A stretch of DNA of 64,000 nt from Albifimbria verrucaria (lineage: Eukaryota > Ascomycota > Sordariomycetes > Hypocreales > Stachybotryaceae), in assembly GCA_020081605.1 (NCBI GenBank), contig JAHREC010000011.1, forward strand, positions 558,001-622,000, given 5' to 3'. Every line of letters starts with the position of its first letter. Position 1 is the stretch's first letter. Below the pieces are notes generated by a model. That model was not told the DNA's origin. It searched no databases and saw only the letters and a program-made list of their open reading frames with translations. Shown here piece by piece: positions 1 to 12,140 of the stretch. The position numbers and the translations under genes are program-made.

Positions 1-440
1 TTCTGTCTAATGATGCTATGGAAGAGGCATTGCAAAATGGAATTATTTTTACCACGAAAAGATCCGATGTGTTTATGCTGCACTGAATGACAAGCAGAGG
101 GTGGGTGAAAGAGTGAGATAAGAAAACAGGCCCAGCCGCTGTTCGACGAAAAATGCCTACCCTAGACCTTGAAACTCTTTCATGAATTTTTTCTCTTTCT
201 TTTTCTTTTTCTGGCTATGCAATTACTGGATTGGGCACTGGCATGTCACGAGACAGGGTTCTGGCAGCCAGCCGCACTAAGCCGGAAAGGGACGGCACCT
301 AGCGGATGACGCTTATGACGCCACTGTCGAGCAATTCAGCAACCAACATCTTGCTTCTCATCCAACTTCTTCGCATCGAGATCACGCATTCAATCACCCC
401 TCTGCCATCACAAAAATTTGAGCCCGTCTCATCAGTCAAA

Positions 441-1127
441 ATGTCCATCCCCACTTCCACCTCCGTCCAAGAGTCCGCCGTCATCGAGGCCCACTTCAGC
501 GATGTCTGGCACCTGGTCAAGCTGCCCGAGTTCTCCAAGTGGTGGTCGAAGCTGGAGAAGAGCGAGTGGGTGAAGGAGCCTCGAGGAGACCGACATCGTC
601 AAGTGGACTTTCAAGGATGGCACCGAGCTGCAGGTCAAGCAGGAAGAGCATTCCGTGAGTTTTTCATCCGTTTTCACCTAGCAAAAACCGTGGCCCCGCT
701 TCGTGCCCTGGTCTGGGAGCTATGGGGAGCCATGGGAGCCATGCGAACCATGTGAGAGCTACAGGGGCTGATCCTTATCGTCAACCACCAACACAGTCCA
801 TCAACCACTACATCACCTACAGCATCATCTCCTCCGAGCCCGCCCTGAGCTACACCTCTGTTGTCAGCACCCTGCGCGTCTACCCCGTCACCTCGGGAGC
901 CCACGAGGGCCACACCTACGTCACTTGGTCTGGAAACTTTTCCAGCGACGCCGATGCTGGTATGTATCTGTATCCTTATCCCTGAGTCGTCGCAGTCGTC
1001 GCAGTCGCCGCCTCTCGAAATTCCAATCCCCTGCTGACCATTCCCTGTGATAGGCGTCATCGAGGATGCCAAGTTCAAGCGCAGAGAGGCGCTGGCTGAC
1101 CTCGCCAAGGCGGTTGCCAAGAAGTGA
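441..1127 (+). CDS. SRPBCC (START/Bet v1-like) family protein, three exons, frame break in exon 1
   Basis: Small soluble protein that looks like the SRPBCC superfamily (polyketide cyclase/dehydrase-like ligand-binding fold); the ligand cannot be told from sequence. Coding blocks are 441-654, 797-959 and 1054-1127, separated by introns 655-796 (gtgagt...cag) and 960-1053 (gtatgt...tag). The N-terminal half has the helix-rich opening with a WWSKLEKSEW stretch, and the second exon has the typical beta strand and closing pattern ending TWSGNFSSDADAG. The C-terminal helix ends in a Lys-rich tail. The block before about 577 and the block after about 590 lie in different frames; exon 1 has one base too many relative to exons 2 and 3, so either a one-base insertion or a sequence error is present. 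An in-frame ATG at 306 exists, but family members start near 441. Family call is moderately sure; function unknown. Confidence 0.7.
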
Positions 1128-2293
1128 AGGAAGAGCTTGCGGTAAGGGACGGAAGAAATTATACCTAGGGAACAGTAGTCTCCTCCAGAAGAAAGTCTTC
1201 AATAAAATATCCAAAAAGTACTTGAACTCAAGCATTCGCCACGGGCCCCATTTTATGAGAAGTTATCCAAATGCATCCAGGCCAGAATCCAGTTCCATCG
1301 TTGACGCAACCCACGGCCTGTACTTGGACAACATTTTATTGTTTCAACCGGGCCCAGGGCCACGAACCACAGCGTACAACACTTGTTTACCTTTCAACTG
1401 CCACACCAACCAAGAATCAATATGCACAACCATTGAGTGGAACTTGGACACGCCTCCAGTCTTTCAAAACAAAACTTCCTCAGTCTGAGCGTAACAGACT
1501 ACCGAAAAATAATACCAATACCACCTCGACAACAGCTTCCACAATTCTTGCAGTCAAACGTTTCTACAGTCCCCAGACGCACGAAATCCTTCAGCCTGTC
1601 CTTTTCATAAACAGACATGACGAATGAAAATCATTCTTCATCTAACCAGGACAAAGGGCTGACCAGGTGGTGCCAAGACACAGTCTGATTCGTAGTCTGA
1701 AGTTTTCCACGTTCCAACTTCTCCAACCACGCCTCTCAAAGCACTTGGTGTAACTCAAGTTATTGTAAACTTGTCGCGTGTCTGAGTTGCCTTCTCAACT
1801 CCGCCGCAAATGCCAAACTGACAACGGCAATTGACGCATGTGACAGGCCTCATGCAAGAAGGCGGCTAAAGACGATAGGTTACATCCATTCTTATCTTAG
1901 CTACGGCACTTCGAAGCCCGCGGTTCGGCACCTTTGTTGATCGGATAAATAACCTGACATCCCCACATGCTGACAGGCCATCCTGCAAGACGTTTGGCAG
2001 CGTGAGCGCGTGCAGGCATTTCGGTACCTTCAATTGGTCTGTTTCTGAAGTGTCCATTCTGTCAGCAGGGGTTTCCGTATTTGTTACGAAGCTTGGTTCC
2101 GAAAGACCAAGGAAATTCGTCTGCCCATTTGTCCGATTTGTCTGCAGGCCTGTACCTTGACCCCAGATACTGCAGTCACGAGAGGTAGCCTTGATGCTGG
2201 AATCCTCAAGGACATGACTGAAACTGGAGTACAAATACAAGTAGCTGCTCGCTTTCTCTCAAGGAATCAACTAGCTCAGTAGCACACGTTGAT
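1128..2293. other. intergenic stretch without recognisable gene
   Basis: About 1.2 kb between the SRPBCC gene and the xylanase. Short open frames on both strands (for example 1271-1627 plus, 1866-2240 minus) have no recognisable domain, no convincing splice structure and low-complexity composition. It probably holds the terminator of the upstream gene and the promoter of the xylanase. I see no RNA gene or element in it. Confidence 0.5.
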
Positions 2294-2339
2294 TTGAAAA
2301 CAGTTTTCCTGCAGAGTAGGTTGCCAGAACAATTTCAAT

Positions 2340-3270
2340 ATGAACTACTTGAAACACCTTCTCATTCTTGCTACATGTGCATTAGCACTCCCTTCCCCGC
2401 TGAGGTCCCCACAGGCGATCTTGAGGCTGGAGTCTCCAATCCGACAGATGAAGGAACCGCAATTGATAGTCCATATTACCTGCATAAGTGGGCCGAAGAT
2501 CTTGGTGAAGTAGATGTCATCAATGGTCCGGGCAGCCGTTTCGACGTGCAATGGAAGAATAGCGGAGACTTCATCGGCGGAAAGGGATGGAAGGTTGGCA
2601 CTGACCGCACTATATTCTACAATGGAACGCACAACTCCAACAGCCATAGCTTTGTTGGCATTTATGGTTGGACGACCGTATGTTTGACCCATTTCTTTTC
2701 GCCTTGACCTTTACACGCTAATGGCTATTTGACAGAACCCATTAGTTGAATACTTTGTGGTTGATACTTTTGTTACTCGGTAAGTCCACATGATCACACA
2801 ACTGACAAAGGAAAAGACGTTGCCATACGTCTTGGTCCTCATTTAACAGAAGCTGATCTCCAAGCAGTGAGTTGCCTTTTTATACTCTCTAATATACGAC
2901 AACCGGATAAGTATCGAATCCAATCCACTCACTCATCTTGGTCGAGTCTGAGCTGAGCCATCTATTACAGATAACCCTGCCGCGGCAGCTCGGAGATACG
3001 GCACCTTCAAAACTGACGAAGGCACATATGACGTGTTCAAGTCGACGCGTTACAATCAGCCGTCACTGGATGGAAGTCTCAAAACCTTTGAGCAATACTG
3101 GTCTGTTCGGAGACAGCACCGAGTGGGCGGTCAGGTAACTATGAAGAACCACCTGGATTTCTGGGCTAGCCAGGGATTCCCCATTGGCGACCTCCAGTAT
3201 CAGATTGTTGCTGTTCGAGGGTACTATAGCTCAGGAAAGGCCAGCCTGTTCTTCCAAGAGCAGAGTTAAT
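2340..3270 (+). CDS. GH11 endo-1,4-beta-xylanase, apparently disrupted
   Basis: Secreted glycoside hydrolase family 11 (xylan backbone cleavage). The ATG at 2340 opens a good signal peptide (MNYLKHLLILATCALALP), but the mature part (PYYLHKW, DVQWKNSGDFIGGKGW, GIYGW) is in the next frame; the switch is in the ccttcccc run at about 2391-2398. An intron starts at gtatgt after GIYGWTT and ends before NPLVEYFVVD, which carries the nucleophile Glu. The last coding block (from about 2971) holds YWSVRRQHRVGGQVTMKNH and ends at 3270. I found no canonical splice pair that joins the middle and last blocks in frame. The acid/base Glu expected in the VAVEGYYSSG motif reads Arg here (about 3214-3219). Either the gene is decaying or this stretch has several base errors. 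Family call is secure; activity is doubtful. Confidence 0.75.
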
Positions 3271-3470
3271 TAAACAACACAAAAAAAAAAAACGAGTGAA
3301 GAGCTGCTTTACTCCTTTAATAAAAGAATAATTAAGTTTAGGCTTATTTATTTTGTTAATAATTAATTAAAGATCCTATCATAGGGCTATTAATTAAATA
3401 CCAATGCATTTTATTATGAAATGCTCTTGATATTCTTAACGCACTATCCCTTAAGCCTTGATAATCGTGA

Positions 3471-3593
3471 TATCGAGCGTAGCGAGGCCGGGTCGATGCA
3501 ATCGCCGCCGGAGGCATTTGTTCAGGCCCACTGGGCTTTCCGCTTTGCTTACCGCTACGGGAAGGGCCCACGTTCCCGTCATAACTGGTAGCA
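3471..3593 (+). repeat. dispersed repeat, copy 1
   Basis: A GC-richer block inside an otherwise A+T-rich stretch. It shares long near-identical segments with 55506-55634 in the same orientation, notably the shared cores gagcgtagcgaggccgg and atcgccgccggaggcat. The flanks are unrelated. It has no coding potential, so it is probably a short non-autonomous mobile element or its relic. I see no clear terminal repeats or target duplication. Confidence 0.6.
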
Positions 3594-4043
3594 CTTAAGC
3601 TAGGGCCTTTCAGCACACGCTGCTATAACGGTAGTCTGTGGATTGGTACTACTTGCGACAGGGCACAGGTCACTATCGACAATTCTCAACAAAATATGTG
3701 TGAGTCATAGCCTAGATCTCGTAGGATTTTAAACCTGGATAAGACCATGGCAGATAAATCCATTTACCAAGTGCGATGCTCGGACTCGGTCGTTCTTGTT
3801 AACTCCAATGGCATTAGTTCGGTGATCTCGGGTACCAACCGAAGCCCGAGCGTCTAAATTCAAGGTTTCACGCTGTTCTGAGCGATGCACGCAAGGCACA
3901 GGCGGAGAGCAGATCAGAGAACCACAGCCAATGACCGCCAATAGCTCCCACGATTACGGCTCGTATAAGAAGATGGAATAGCCCACCGCCCTGGGGCGTC
4001 GCAGGTATGCGCAGACTGGAAGATTCGACGAGAGCAATTGATA

Positions 4044-5285
4044 ATGACACTCAAAGTCCTCATTTCTGGCGGTGGCATTGCCGGGCCCTCCCTGGCCTTC
4101 TGGCTTGCCCGCCTAGGGTACCGCTGCACCATTACTGAACGGTTCCACGAGCTGCGCACGGGCGGTCAACAAATCGATCTCAAAGCCCAAGGAATTGACG
4201 TAGTCAAGCGCATGGGCTTGCTGGAGGAGGTCCGCAAGCATGGTGTTGACGAAGTTGGTCTCCAGTTCGTTGATTCTCGGGGCAAAAGAAAAGCTTTCTT
4301 CCCAAAGGAGGAGAACAATGGAGGCCAAGGATTCACTAGCGAGTTTGAGATTATGCGCGGCGATATGTGTAGGATTCTTTACCAGGCAACGAGCCAGAGC
4401 TGCGATTATCGATTCGGTGTGTTTGTCGAGAGTTTTGAAGATGAGGGTCAGCAAGTCAAAGTCAAATTTTCGGACGGTACAGAATCTACTTATGATCTAC
4501 TTGTTGGAGCAGACGGTCAGGAATCGCGGATTCGAAAAAGCATACTGGGTCAAGAGGCCGATAAAGCCTCTAGATTCCCGCTCGGGGTCATGGGCTGTTA
4601 CTATCAGCTGGAGCGTGACGAACCAGGTGAAAAGATTGCAACAGTTTACCATGCTCCACAGCGACGTGTCATGTCAACTCGTTGGCACTCTGACCATCGA
4701 GGCCAGGCCTACCTATTCACAATGGCTCACACGGACGAGCTGAAGAAGTGTCTGCGCGAAGGCATCGAGGATCAAAAGGAGACATTTATCAAGATTTTCG
4801 GTACTAGTGGCTGGCAGGCCGAGCAACTCGTCGATGCCCTGAGAAAGTCCACAGACTTTTATGCACAAGAAGTGGTGCAGATTCGGAGTCCGTTCTGGTC
4901 AAAGGGAAGAGTAGTTCTCTTGGGCGACGCAGGATATGCCCCCACGCCATTGACGGGCATGGGTACCAGCCTCGCCGTGATAGGAGCCTATGTCCTGGCT
5001 AGCGAGCTCTCGAGGCACGAGCAGGATATTACCGAGGGATTAAAGTCTTACGAAAAGACCATGCGGCCGCTGGTGGAGGATATTCAAAACCTGCCCAAGG
5101 GCGTGCCTGACTTGGCATATCCCGAATCTACGTGGGGCATCAAACTGATGTATGGATTGCTGGGGTTTGCTTCAGCAATTAAACTGAACAAAGCGGTGGC
5201 GCTGTTGATTTCGAAAGACTCAAAGATAGGTGGCAGCTGCCACCAATGCCTGAGAATGCCTTTAGCAAAGGGGAGGGTTGGATAA
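4044..5285 (+). CDS. FAD-dependent aromatic-type monooxygenase (PHBH/UbiH/TetX family)
   Basis: Single-exon flavoprotein of about 413 residues, the least damaged enzyme on the left side. It has the N-terminal dinucleotide fold VLISGGGIAGPSLA (GxGxxG-type), the mid DG motif GADGQESRIRKS and the GD motif VLLGDAGYAPTPLTGMGTS that contacts FAD ribityl phosphate. Enzymes of this class use NAD(P)H and oxygen to hydroxylate or epoxidise small organic substrates, and many act in secondary metabolism or drug and phenol breakdown. The start is the ATG at 4044; the upstream in-frame TTG is not a plausible start. The last 20 residues look shifted: from about 5230 the next frame gives a more natural family-like tail (LPPMPENAFSKGEGW), so a one-base loss near 5230 is likely. 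No partner gene is adjacent, so the substrate cannot be inferred. Confidence 0.88.
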   Translation: MTLKVLISGGGIAGPSLAFWLARLGYRCTITERFHELRTGGQQIDLKAQGIDVVKRMGLLEEVRKHGVDEVGLQFVDSRGKRKAFFPKEENNGGQGFTSEFEIMRGDMCRILYQATSQSCDYRFGVFVESFEDEGQQVKVKFSDGTESTYDLLVGADGQESRIRKSILGQEADKASRFPLGVMGCYYQLERDEPGEKIATVYHAPQRRVMSTRWHSDHRGQAYLFTMAHTDELKKCLREGIEDQKETFIKIFGTSGWQAEQLVDALRKSTDFYAQEVVQIRSPFWSKGRVVLLGDAGYAPTPLTGMGTSLAVIGAYVLASELSRHEQDITEGLKSYEKTMRPLVEDIQNLPKGVPDLAYPESTWGIKLMYGLLGFASAIKLNKAVALLISKDSKIGGSCHQCLRMPLAKGRVG

Positions 5286-5399
5286 GTCCCATCAAAGCAT
5301 TTAATAACGTGAAGGTCTCATGCGGATCAACCTACGCCACCAGTATCACCGACCCTAATGGATTTTGCGAAAGAAAGGGTTAACTAGAGCTAGAAATAG

Positions 5400-5640
5400 T
5401 CAGTATAATATTAAAACTAATAAATTCGAAACTGGTTTCTACATAGCTTATATAGAGATTGTTTATTCTATATTTTGAATAATTTTTTTATAAAAGTTCA
5501 AAATTTATAAAATAAAATATAATAGTTTAAATTATTTTTAATCTGAAAAGAAATAAATTAATATTAATAATTTCTATTTTTAATATTTTTAAATTTTCTT
5601 ATAGTTTTTATTATTTATTAAATAGTAAATTTTACAGCGA
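5400..5640. other. strongly A+T-rich intergenic block
   Basis: The stretch is dominated by A/T runs and TpA steps, has no open frame and contrasts sharply with the neighbouring genes. This is the composition left by repeat-induced point mutation or by an old degraded element. I cannot identify an ancestor. Confidence 0.5.
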
Positions 5641-5938
5641 AAGTTTGCTGATTGCAACCGTGGTCGGAAGTTGATTAAGGGCATCCATCCTTGCAGCACA
5701 TTCGTGTTAGAAAGTGGCATCAGGCAATTTGAGGGAATTGATGAAGGAAGGGGTTAAGGATAAAGAATAAGAGAAGATAATAAAGGATAAACTCCAGGGA
5801 GAGGTAGGGCGCAAACGGACGAGAAGAAAGTATAGACGACATTGGGACTTCTCAAGTCCGTGTGCAAGCATCACAGCTTCAAAAGCCACACCTTGTGGGA
5901 GGCATCTGCAATTAGTCCACCAGAAGTAGGAAATTCAT

Positions 5939-8160
5939 TTATTCGATACGAACGGTCTTTGCACAAGCTTTGTCAAATACTGAAGGTGCTGTGACCTGAA
6001 AGAAACCTATGCGACGAAATGCACTGCTAGATGCAATCGGAGCAAGGAGCAGACCTTCCACAGGCACTGGGTGTTGCCCACCCACCCTACGTTTGCTCAT
6101 GGCCAGACACAGAACCTTTGTTTCTGGCTTGAGTTCTTCATTCATAGGGTCCATTGTCGCATGACCGACACCACGCGCTTCACCCCCATGGTGATCTGCG
6201 CTGAAGAGAGTTACATCTGAACCATCAGGGTCGCGCCAGCCCTGTGGCCTCATGAACAGCTCAATAAGCTTACCCTTTACGAGGAGGAAGCCACTTTCAA
6301 CAGGACCAAATGAAAATCCGGCTCCTCCAACATTCATCACTTGACAGTCAAGTATCTCGAAATCGAAAACCTCTCGCTGCATGCACTCGTCTTCGCTGTC
6401 TGTAATCATACCAAGACCACTGCTGGCCCAGCTCAGCTGGGAGCGATATAACCGGCATCTCTAGCCTTTTTGGTTTGACAGAGAAATAATCCCCTCCTGG
6501 CAATATCTTGACTGAGGTCCAATGCAGCTCAGAAAACAAATTTTCTTTCCAAATACCGGCCAAATATATCCAGCTCGTTCTTCTCTGGACTTCTGCCGCC
6601 AGGGCGGAGATGGCTGGGAGCTTGTCCCTGCAATAGGTTAGGTCCATTTCTGTGAAATCGGCACGAATTGCCATCCACTTCTCCCGAATATGTTCTTCGT
6701 CGAACGCCTCATCACCAGTCTTGTCTGGAAGCGCTGTTTGATATGGCGGCCCTGTATCTGGTGGAGCAGCAGGGTTGAAGTGTAATTCCTTGCACATCCA
6801 CATGACACCGCTACTGGAAAAGATAAGCATTCGAGGGGATAGAGTACGTTCTTGAAGCGTCCAAGCCCGAGAGTTGATTGGGTCCATGCCTGTCTTGTAC
6901 GTCTCCCGGTATCCGAATTCCAGCGATATGGCTATGCCACCCTTGGCGTTGATGTTGATGCAGAATGGGTCAACGAAGAAAGTAGGAGCTTTCGGTTTAT
7001 GAAGAAACCCATCTTTTGCTGATGATGCGCTAGCTGCAACAATCGTCATCGAGCTTTTCTGGTAGATTCGGGCCATTTGAGGAAGTTCCCGGAGCTTGTC
7101 CTCCTCCGAATCTTGGATGATGCATAAAGCATCCACCCAAAGATAATCAAATTCCAGCTCTTTAGCAACCAGGATGGCATCTTTTATGGTTTGAGGCAAC
7201 GCTCCCATATCAAACTCGGCGTGCATCTGGCTGTGCGTCTCCTTCTTGAGCACAAACGATTGGTGATATCCCACACATAACTCAGCGCAACGTAACGGCA
7301 AGCGTCAACGGCGCCCCTGCAAGTGGCGAGCTTCAGGTGTGGAAGGTTGCGTAGATCAATCAGACGAGTCGGCTGGAATTTATCTTCGTGCTTGCACCTT
7401 ACATGATCATGACATATCTGGAGCCATTTTCTAGCCTCTTCCACCCAATCTCTAGAAGCCGCAGAAGTGGCAGCCCAGCTTTGCCGAATCATTGTAGGGG
7501 TAGATCTAGTCAATGTTAATCAAACATAAGAAGCTATGCATGGGTACAGCCGCACCTGTTGATCTGACTTCAAAAATGATACGAACAGGCTCCTCATGCG
7601 TGTCCGGTAGAAGCTTGTTAGGCGTCTCCTTTTCTTGACGTGCTGAAATGGCAACGTCCACCATATCCAGGATGTAGTTGCTTCCACGACTGACAAAATC
7701 AATGGTGATATCTAGTTCTACGGGACACTGGAGGGCTTCTAAGGTGACGAACCCCGGAGTTCCCCGCCGCTTCCTTGACTGCTAATGTCCACAGATTTTT
7801 CGCTCGATTTGGAGTCACCTGTTGATCCGGGAGATTCTTCATCATTATCACTTGTCGATTGGCCATCCGACCCTAACCAGTCGTTCATCCAATAATCTAG
7901 GTCAGCTGCTGTTAGAAGGGCATTTCCTATACTTGTGCACCAAGGACAGCCTCCGAAGATGGAGGCATACATATCAGAGGCAACAACCGAGTAATGGCGA
8001 GAAACTTGCGTGTTTTTGCCTGGTTGGTGTCTAGTAATCTCAGAAGCTCTGAATTGAAGACGAGTTCCTTGCATTGCCGACATGCTGTTTTGCTGCCATG
8101 CTGAGAAGCGGAAGGCTCAAAGTGCCGCGGAGGCTGGTTCCTGTCGCGGCGGGAGAGCAT
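5939..8160 (-). CDS. HET-domain (heterokaryon incompatibility) protein, several frame breaks
   Basis: A HET protein of the large fungal family tied to non-self recognition and cell death after hyphal fusion. The N-terminal part (8160 down to about 7740) has a zinc-finger-like CRQCKELVF...GGCPWC pattern. The HET domain follows with YVALSYVW (about 7280), FDYLWVDALCIIQDSEEDK (about 7130), ARIYQKSSMTIVAASA and SRAWTLQERTLSPRMLIF (about 6840). The C-terminal part (6409-5939) has a beta-rich tail. Frame changes fall at the aaa run 8002-8004, cccc 7752-7755, ccc 7270-7272, the five-T run at about 6467-6471 and agctcagctg at about 6431-6440. Each looks like one missing base, and two hit the most conserved HET motifs (SYVWG and APSWSW). 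At least one intron is likely near 7500-7550. Family call is secure; exact exon borders are not. Confidence 0.8.
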
Positions 8161-8517
8161 CTTTCAAGATTTCGCCCGGTGAGCATTTCAGTTTGGGCAT
8201 TGGAGAAGCATTTTCCCCTCTTTCAGGTGCCGGGTACAAGTGAGGGCACTTCCAGATGCAAGGAGCCATGTCAGCTGAACAGCACCCCTTGACTCAGGCT
8301 ACCCCACAGACATGCTTCAGCCATGATAAAATTTCCTATCACCGCCGTACCAGCAAGTTAATGCCCTTGCTACCTACTACCTATGTAATCATTGGTGCGA
8401 AGAAAACAAGCGGGAAGGGAAAAGCCTAGATCTCTCAGCTGTTCAAGAACCTACAACTTTATTTACATCAGTAGTCTCTACTGAAATCCATAATCACATT
8501 ACCCCTGACGTGCTTGG

Positions 8518-11500
8518 TCAAGCCCTTCCTCTAGTGAGACCCATATCAAACAAAATTTCCCACATACTTCGTTGTTTCTCGATTCGACCGATCCATAGGA
8601 AGGCTGCCATGAAGTCTAGGAATAAATCCCACGTCTTCAGACCTGTGCCGTCCGTCTTCGTAGCCATCAGTCCACGCTGCATCATGGTCAACTTTTGAAC
8701 ATTATGCTCGCCTAATTGTTCCTGATCAAAGGCTTGCGCAGTCCAATGGTCTGAAGATGCCAAGGATTGAGCAATTTGTGGCTCTTGTGTTTGGTGGTAG
8801 CCTTGATGTAGGACAGTATCGTCGTTCAATGTTGCTGAAAGTTCGTTTCCACTATCGTCCAAGTAGTTCTGCAACGGTGTCTCTAGACTATGCTTTTGTC
8901 TCCATCTCGACAGTACTACTTGGACCCAAAGCCGCTTGATCAACCCAAGCCAATCATCTCCTGCTTGTTGGAGCTTGTACGGCGTGGCTCTGTAGAAGAT
9001 TGGCTGGACGAACGAAGATTGATGGAATCTTCGCATCCACATCACAAAACCATTTACGCTGGGCAAACCATCCCAGTAAAGTACTCTCACGTACCATGCC
9101 AGATGGTCTGTCAGATAGCTTTGCTGAACCCAAGGCGTCGAGATGTAGCGCGCACTTATGAGCGCAACGAAGCTCATATAATACAAGACGACGAGCGTGA
9201 TGGTAGCGTAGAAAAGCAGGACGATGTAAATGATCACTGGTAGTAATAAGAATTTTCGACCCGACGGAAACAAGATGACAGACCCAAGGAGCCGCCACTG
9301 ATGGATGCCACCATAACAACAACAAGTAGGGAAGTGATGAGATATATCAGGGCAATAGCTAGGATGGCTTTGGCGGGAAGAGTAGCAATGAGATTGGCGC
9401 CAACGCGAAGCGGTCGACGAAATCGAAGCATGTAACGAGTCTCGGGCCCTGGAAGATTCATGATCAGTCTTAGATAGGTGTTTCATTTTCAGCTTTCAAA
9501 TTAGAATGGCCATACCAGCAATAGAGACCTTCGCCGTTCTGCTTACAGGTTCAGAAGGTGTTTGCTCGCCCTCTAGTTCGTGGACCTCCCAGCAATCCCA
9601 AAACTTTACAGAACATAGATATTTGAGTTCCAGTAAAGATTTCTGACGGTTGAGGACCACAAAAGCGGCCCCATTCCTTCTGTAATCGGCGACAAGGCGG
9701 TGAGTCTGGGTAGATACGTTCAAGTACACAAGCAACTGGGTGTTCTCTTCCAAGACCGTATCTTGTGGGAGATCTAATAGTAAATGCGGATGCACAATGT
9801 CTGTGGAGGGTAGACCTAGGCAAAAGCTTCGTCGCGAGTCTTGGGGAGGACTCGTGTAGAAGCAAAAGGAAGACACGCCGGTTCTAGATCGAATCGTCCG
9901 AGCTTTACCTTGACTGAACATGCAAAAGCATCATCGGGAAGCCTTGGTTCAATTGGTTTCTCGGGAAGCCACTCCATGGTTTTGTCAGCTGCTGGACCCT
10001 TTCTACCCGAAAAGCAGAATAGCTGCAAAGGTAGTCTTTTTGGGAGAGAATGATGGCTCGCATTCTAGCCTGGCTGTCATAGCCCTTGAGTGCAAATGCG
10101 CTGTAATCCAAGAGACTATGATTGCAAACATTAGACCCGGTACAAAATGACTTACGAGGTCCTAACTTACTTGGCCACGATGCAATGGAAATCCTCAGGT
10201 TGTGTGGTTGATCGACCAATAAGGCTGTTCCATACTTCCAGAAACTGGACCTCTCTAGCCGAAGAGCACCAGGCTGCCGCTGCTGTGAGATCTTGTGTCC
10301 CCTGCCCGACAGAGGGAGTGACACCTGGGGTTCTAACGCTTGCCTCAGCGCGAAGAGCTCTGGGGGTGCTTTGTCTACTAAGGAGGGAGGAAATTTCGAA
10401 GCATAGAATGATCTCGCTGGAACCGGGCGGTTTGCGTAATGAGCCCAGAGTTCAGAAGCCAGTGCTCCCTCCTGAAGAGTCCAAGATCTCCCCATCCAAC
10501 GCGATGTAGCAAAGCGGCACAATTCCTCAGTAGATGCCTTGAATTCGTGCATGTGGTCTGCGTCAGAGCGAGGTCCCATTCTCCCCACTGTGAGGTTCAT
10601 CTCTGAGTCTAATACCAGAACTTGGCGCGCACAGGAATATGTCAAATCCATGAGTCGAATAGCCTGCTCTTTCAAAAGAGTGTGGCGGTCACTATTTGAC
10701 TTCTGGACAGGGACGCAGAACACATCCATCCAAAAGACAATAGGTTTTCGTTCGTCCCAGGCAGTTGAGCCTGGGAGTGCATTATTAAAGGGTGATGCTC
10801 GAGTCTTTGACACAGCCTTTGTCAACACGCTGAGCTTTCTATACAAAAGTTTAAACTGGCATTTGGGCAGCGAATTTGAAACAGGATTCCCAAGACCGTC
10901 GGCCCAGACCTACAACTTGTTGTTAATAGCAGCACGATGTGTATCTTGGAAGATTCTTACATGACTAATGGCATAGTAGAATGTTGGTCTCCCAAGCACC
11001 GTATGAATATCTGCTGGGATTACTTTCACATCAAAGTCGCCAGACGATGTTCTCACACAGGAAAGTAGCGGGATTCTGTTATTTTCCAAATGCATCATTA
11101 TGTCTTCCTCGTTCACAGAAACGTGCTTACACGTGCATCCAGAAGAGACGTGCGGGGCTCAAAATTTGCCCAGTCAACTTGGCTTGCCTTGCAGTAATCG
11201 TCATCAAGACATTTTTCGTGATTGATATGCCTCTTGTCTCGTTGCAAGGAAGCGAGGTACACCATCGAAGTTGCGTTGTGAAGGTTGAGCAGGTGGTTGA
11301 TTTGATGCGGGCACCATCCGTTCTGCACCATGTAGTCCCATAGCAGGAAGTCTGTCTCCTTGGTCGATCCATCTGCCTCTGTGATTGTAGGATGGAACGA
11401 AAGACGAGAGACTACAGCTTTGAGAGTAGGTGTAGGGAACAGGACAGTTTGAACGGTGTGACAGAGAGAACATAGAGTGATTTTGATGGAGAACATGACA

Positions 11501-12140
11501 CGGCGCGTGCACGGCTCTTCACCCAACAACTCCTCTATCACCTCGTATGCCCAACATGCGCGGGCCAGGAGAACGCTAAGCCGTCGAGCCTCTCGCTGTC
11601 GAAACCCAGCATTGATCAACAGTCGCCACGGCAAGAAAGCGGCCCAGCGAGTTCTATAGGCAGGAGTGCCGAAGTCTGGATAATAGCTTGCCCATTTTCA
11701 TCTGCTTTGGTGAAGGTGGCTGACTTGATAGGCTGTTGGAAAAATTCAGCCAAGGTGCCAAAGAAAAGCCATGACTGCGCGAGCGATAAAAGACAGTCGT
11801 GGGCTGAGAGTCTTGCGCGAGTGAGCCGTAACTCATCAAGATGGCGTTGAGGAAATGATAAGAAGTTGTCGTCACCACTGTACGGCTGTTGCCTCCTAGC
11901 TTTTACAACAAAGGGGACAGATAGTTGTGGAGCATCAGCACCGTCAGCGAGCGGGAGATGCTCCATATCGCGAAGACTGCATTGAGATTTGCCGATGCTA
12001 CAGAATATGCGGAGGTCCATCGTAACCCTGAATGGAAGCAAAGATAATTGTTTCATCTCATTCCTTGCATTACGGGTAACGGCCAATAATTCATCCGCAG
12101 CACTGCCTCTCAATGAAGCATCGCAAGAGACAGGGTGCAT
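8518..12140 (-). CDS. large HET-like protein with C-terminal membrane segments
   Basis: A second minus-strand incompatibility-type gene, 360 bases upstream of the first and of a different subfamily. The N-terminal region (12140-11116) is the helical leader seen in this family, with candidate starts at 12140, 12056 and 12020. A confirmed intron lies at 10910-10960 and interrupts YYAISHVWADGLGNP. The HET core follows: FWMDVFCVPVQ, TYSCARQVLVLDSE and ASTEELCRFATSRWMGRSWTLQEGALAS (written here in parts). The C-terminal third (about 9480-9200) has two or more long hydrophobic segments, for example LLLPVIIYIVLLFYATITLV, so it is probably membrane-bound. Frame breaks occur at the tttt run 11695-11698 and around 9905-9920 and 9490. 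Role in self/non-self recognition is inferred from family only. Confidence 0.72.

Noticed and set aside
1271..1627. Overlapping plus-strand open frames after the SRPBCC gene
   Set aside because: Thr/Asn-rich, no domain, lying in the 3' flank.
2340..2470. Programmed frameshift at the xylanase signal peptide
   Set aside because: Single-base breaks occur in almost all long genes here without any shared slippery site, so a special mechanism is unlikely.
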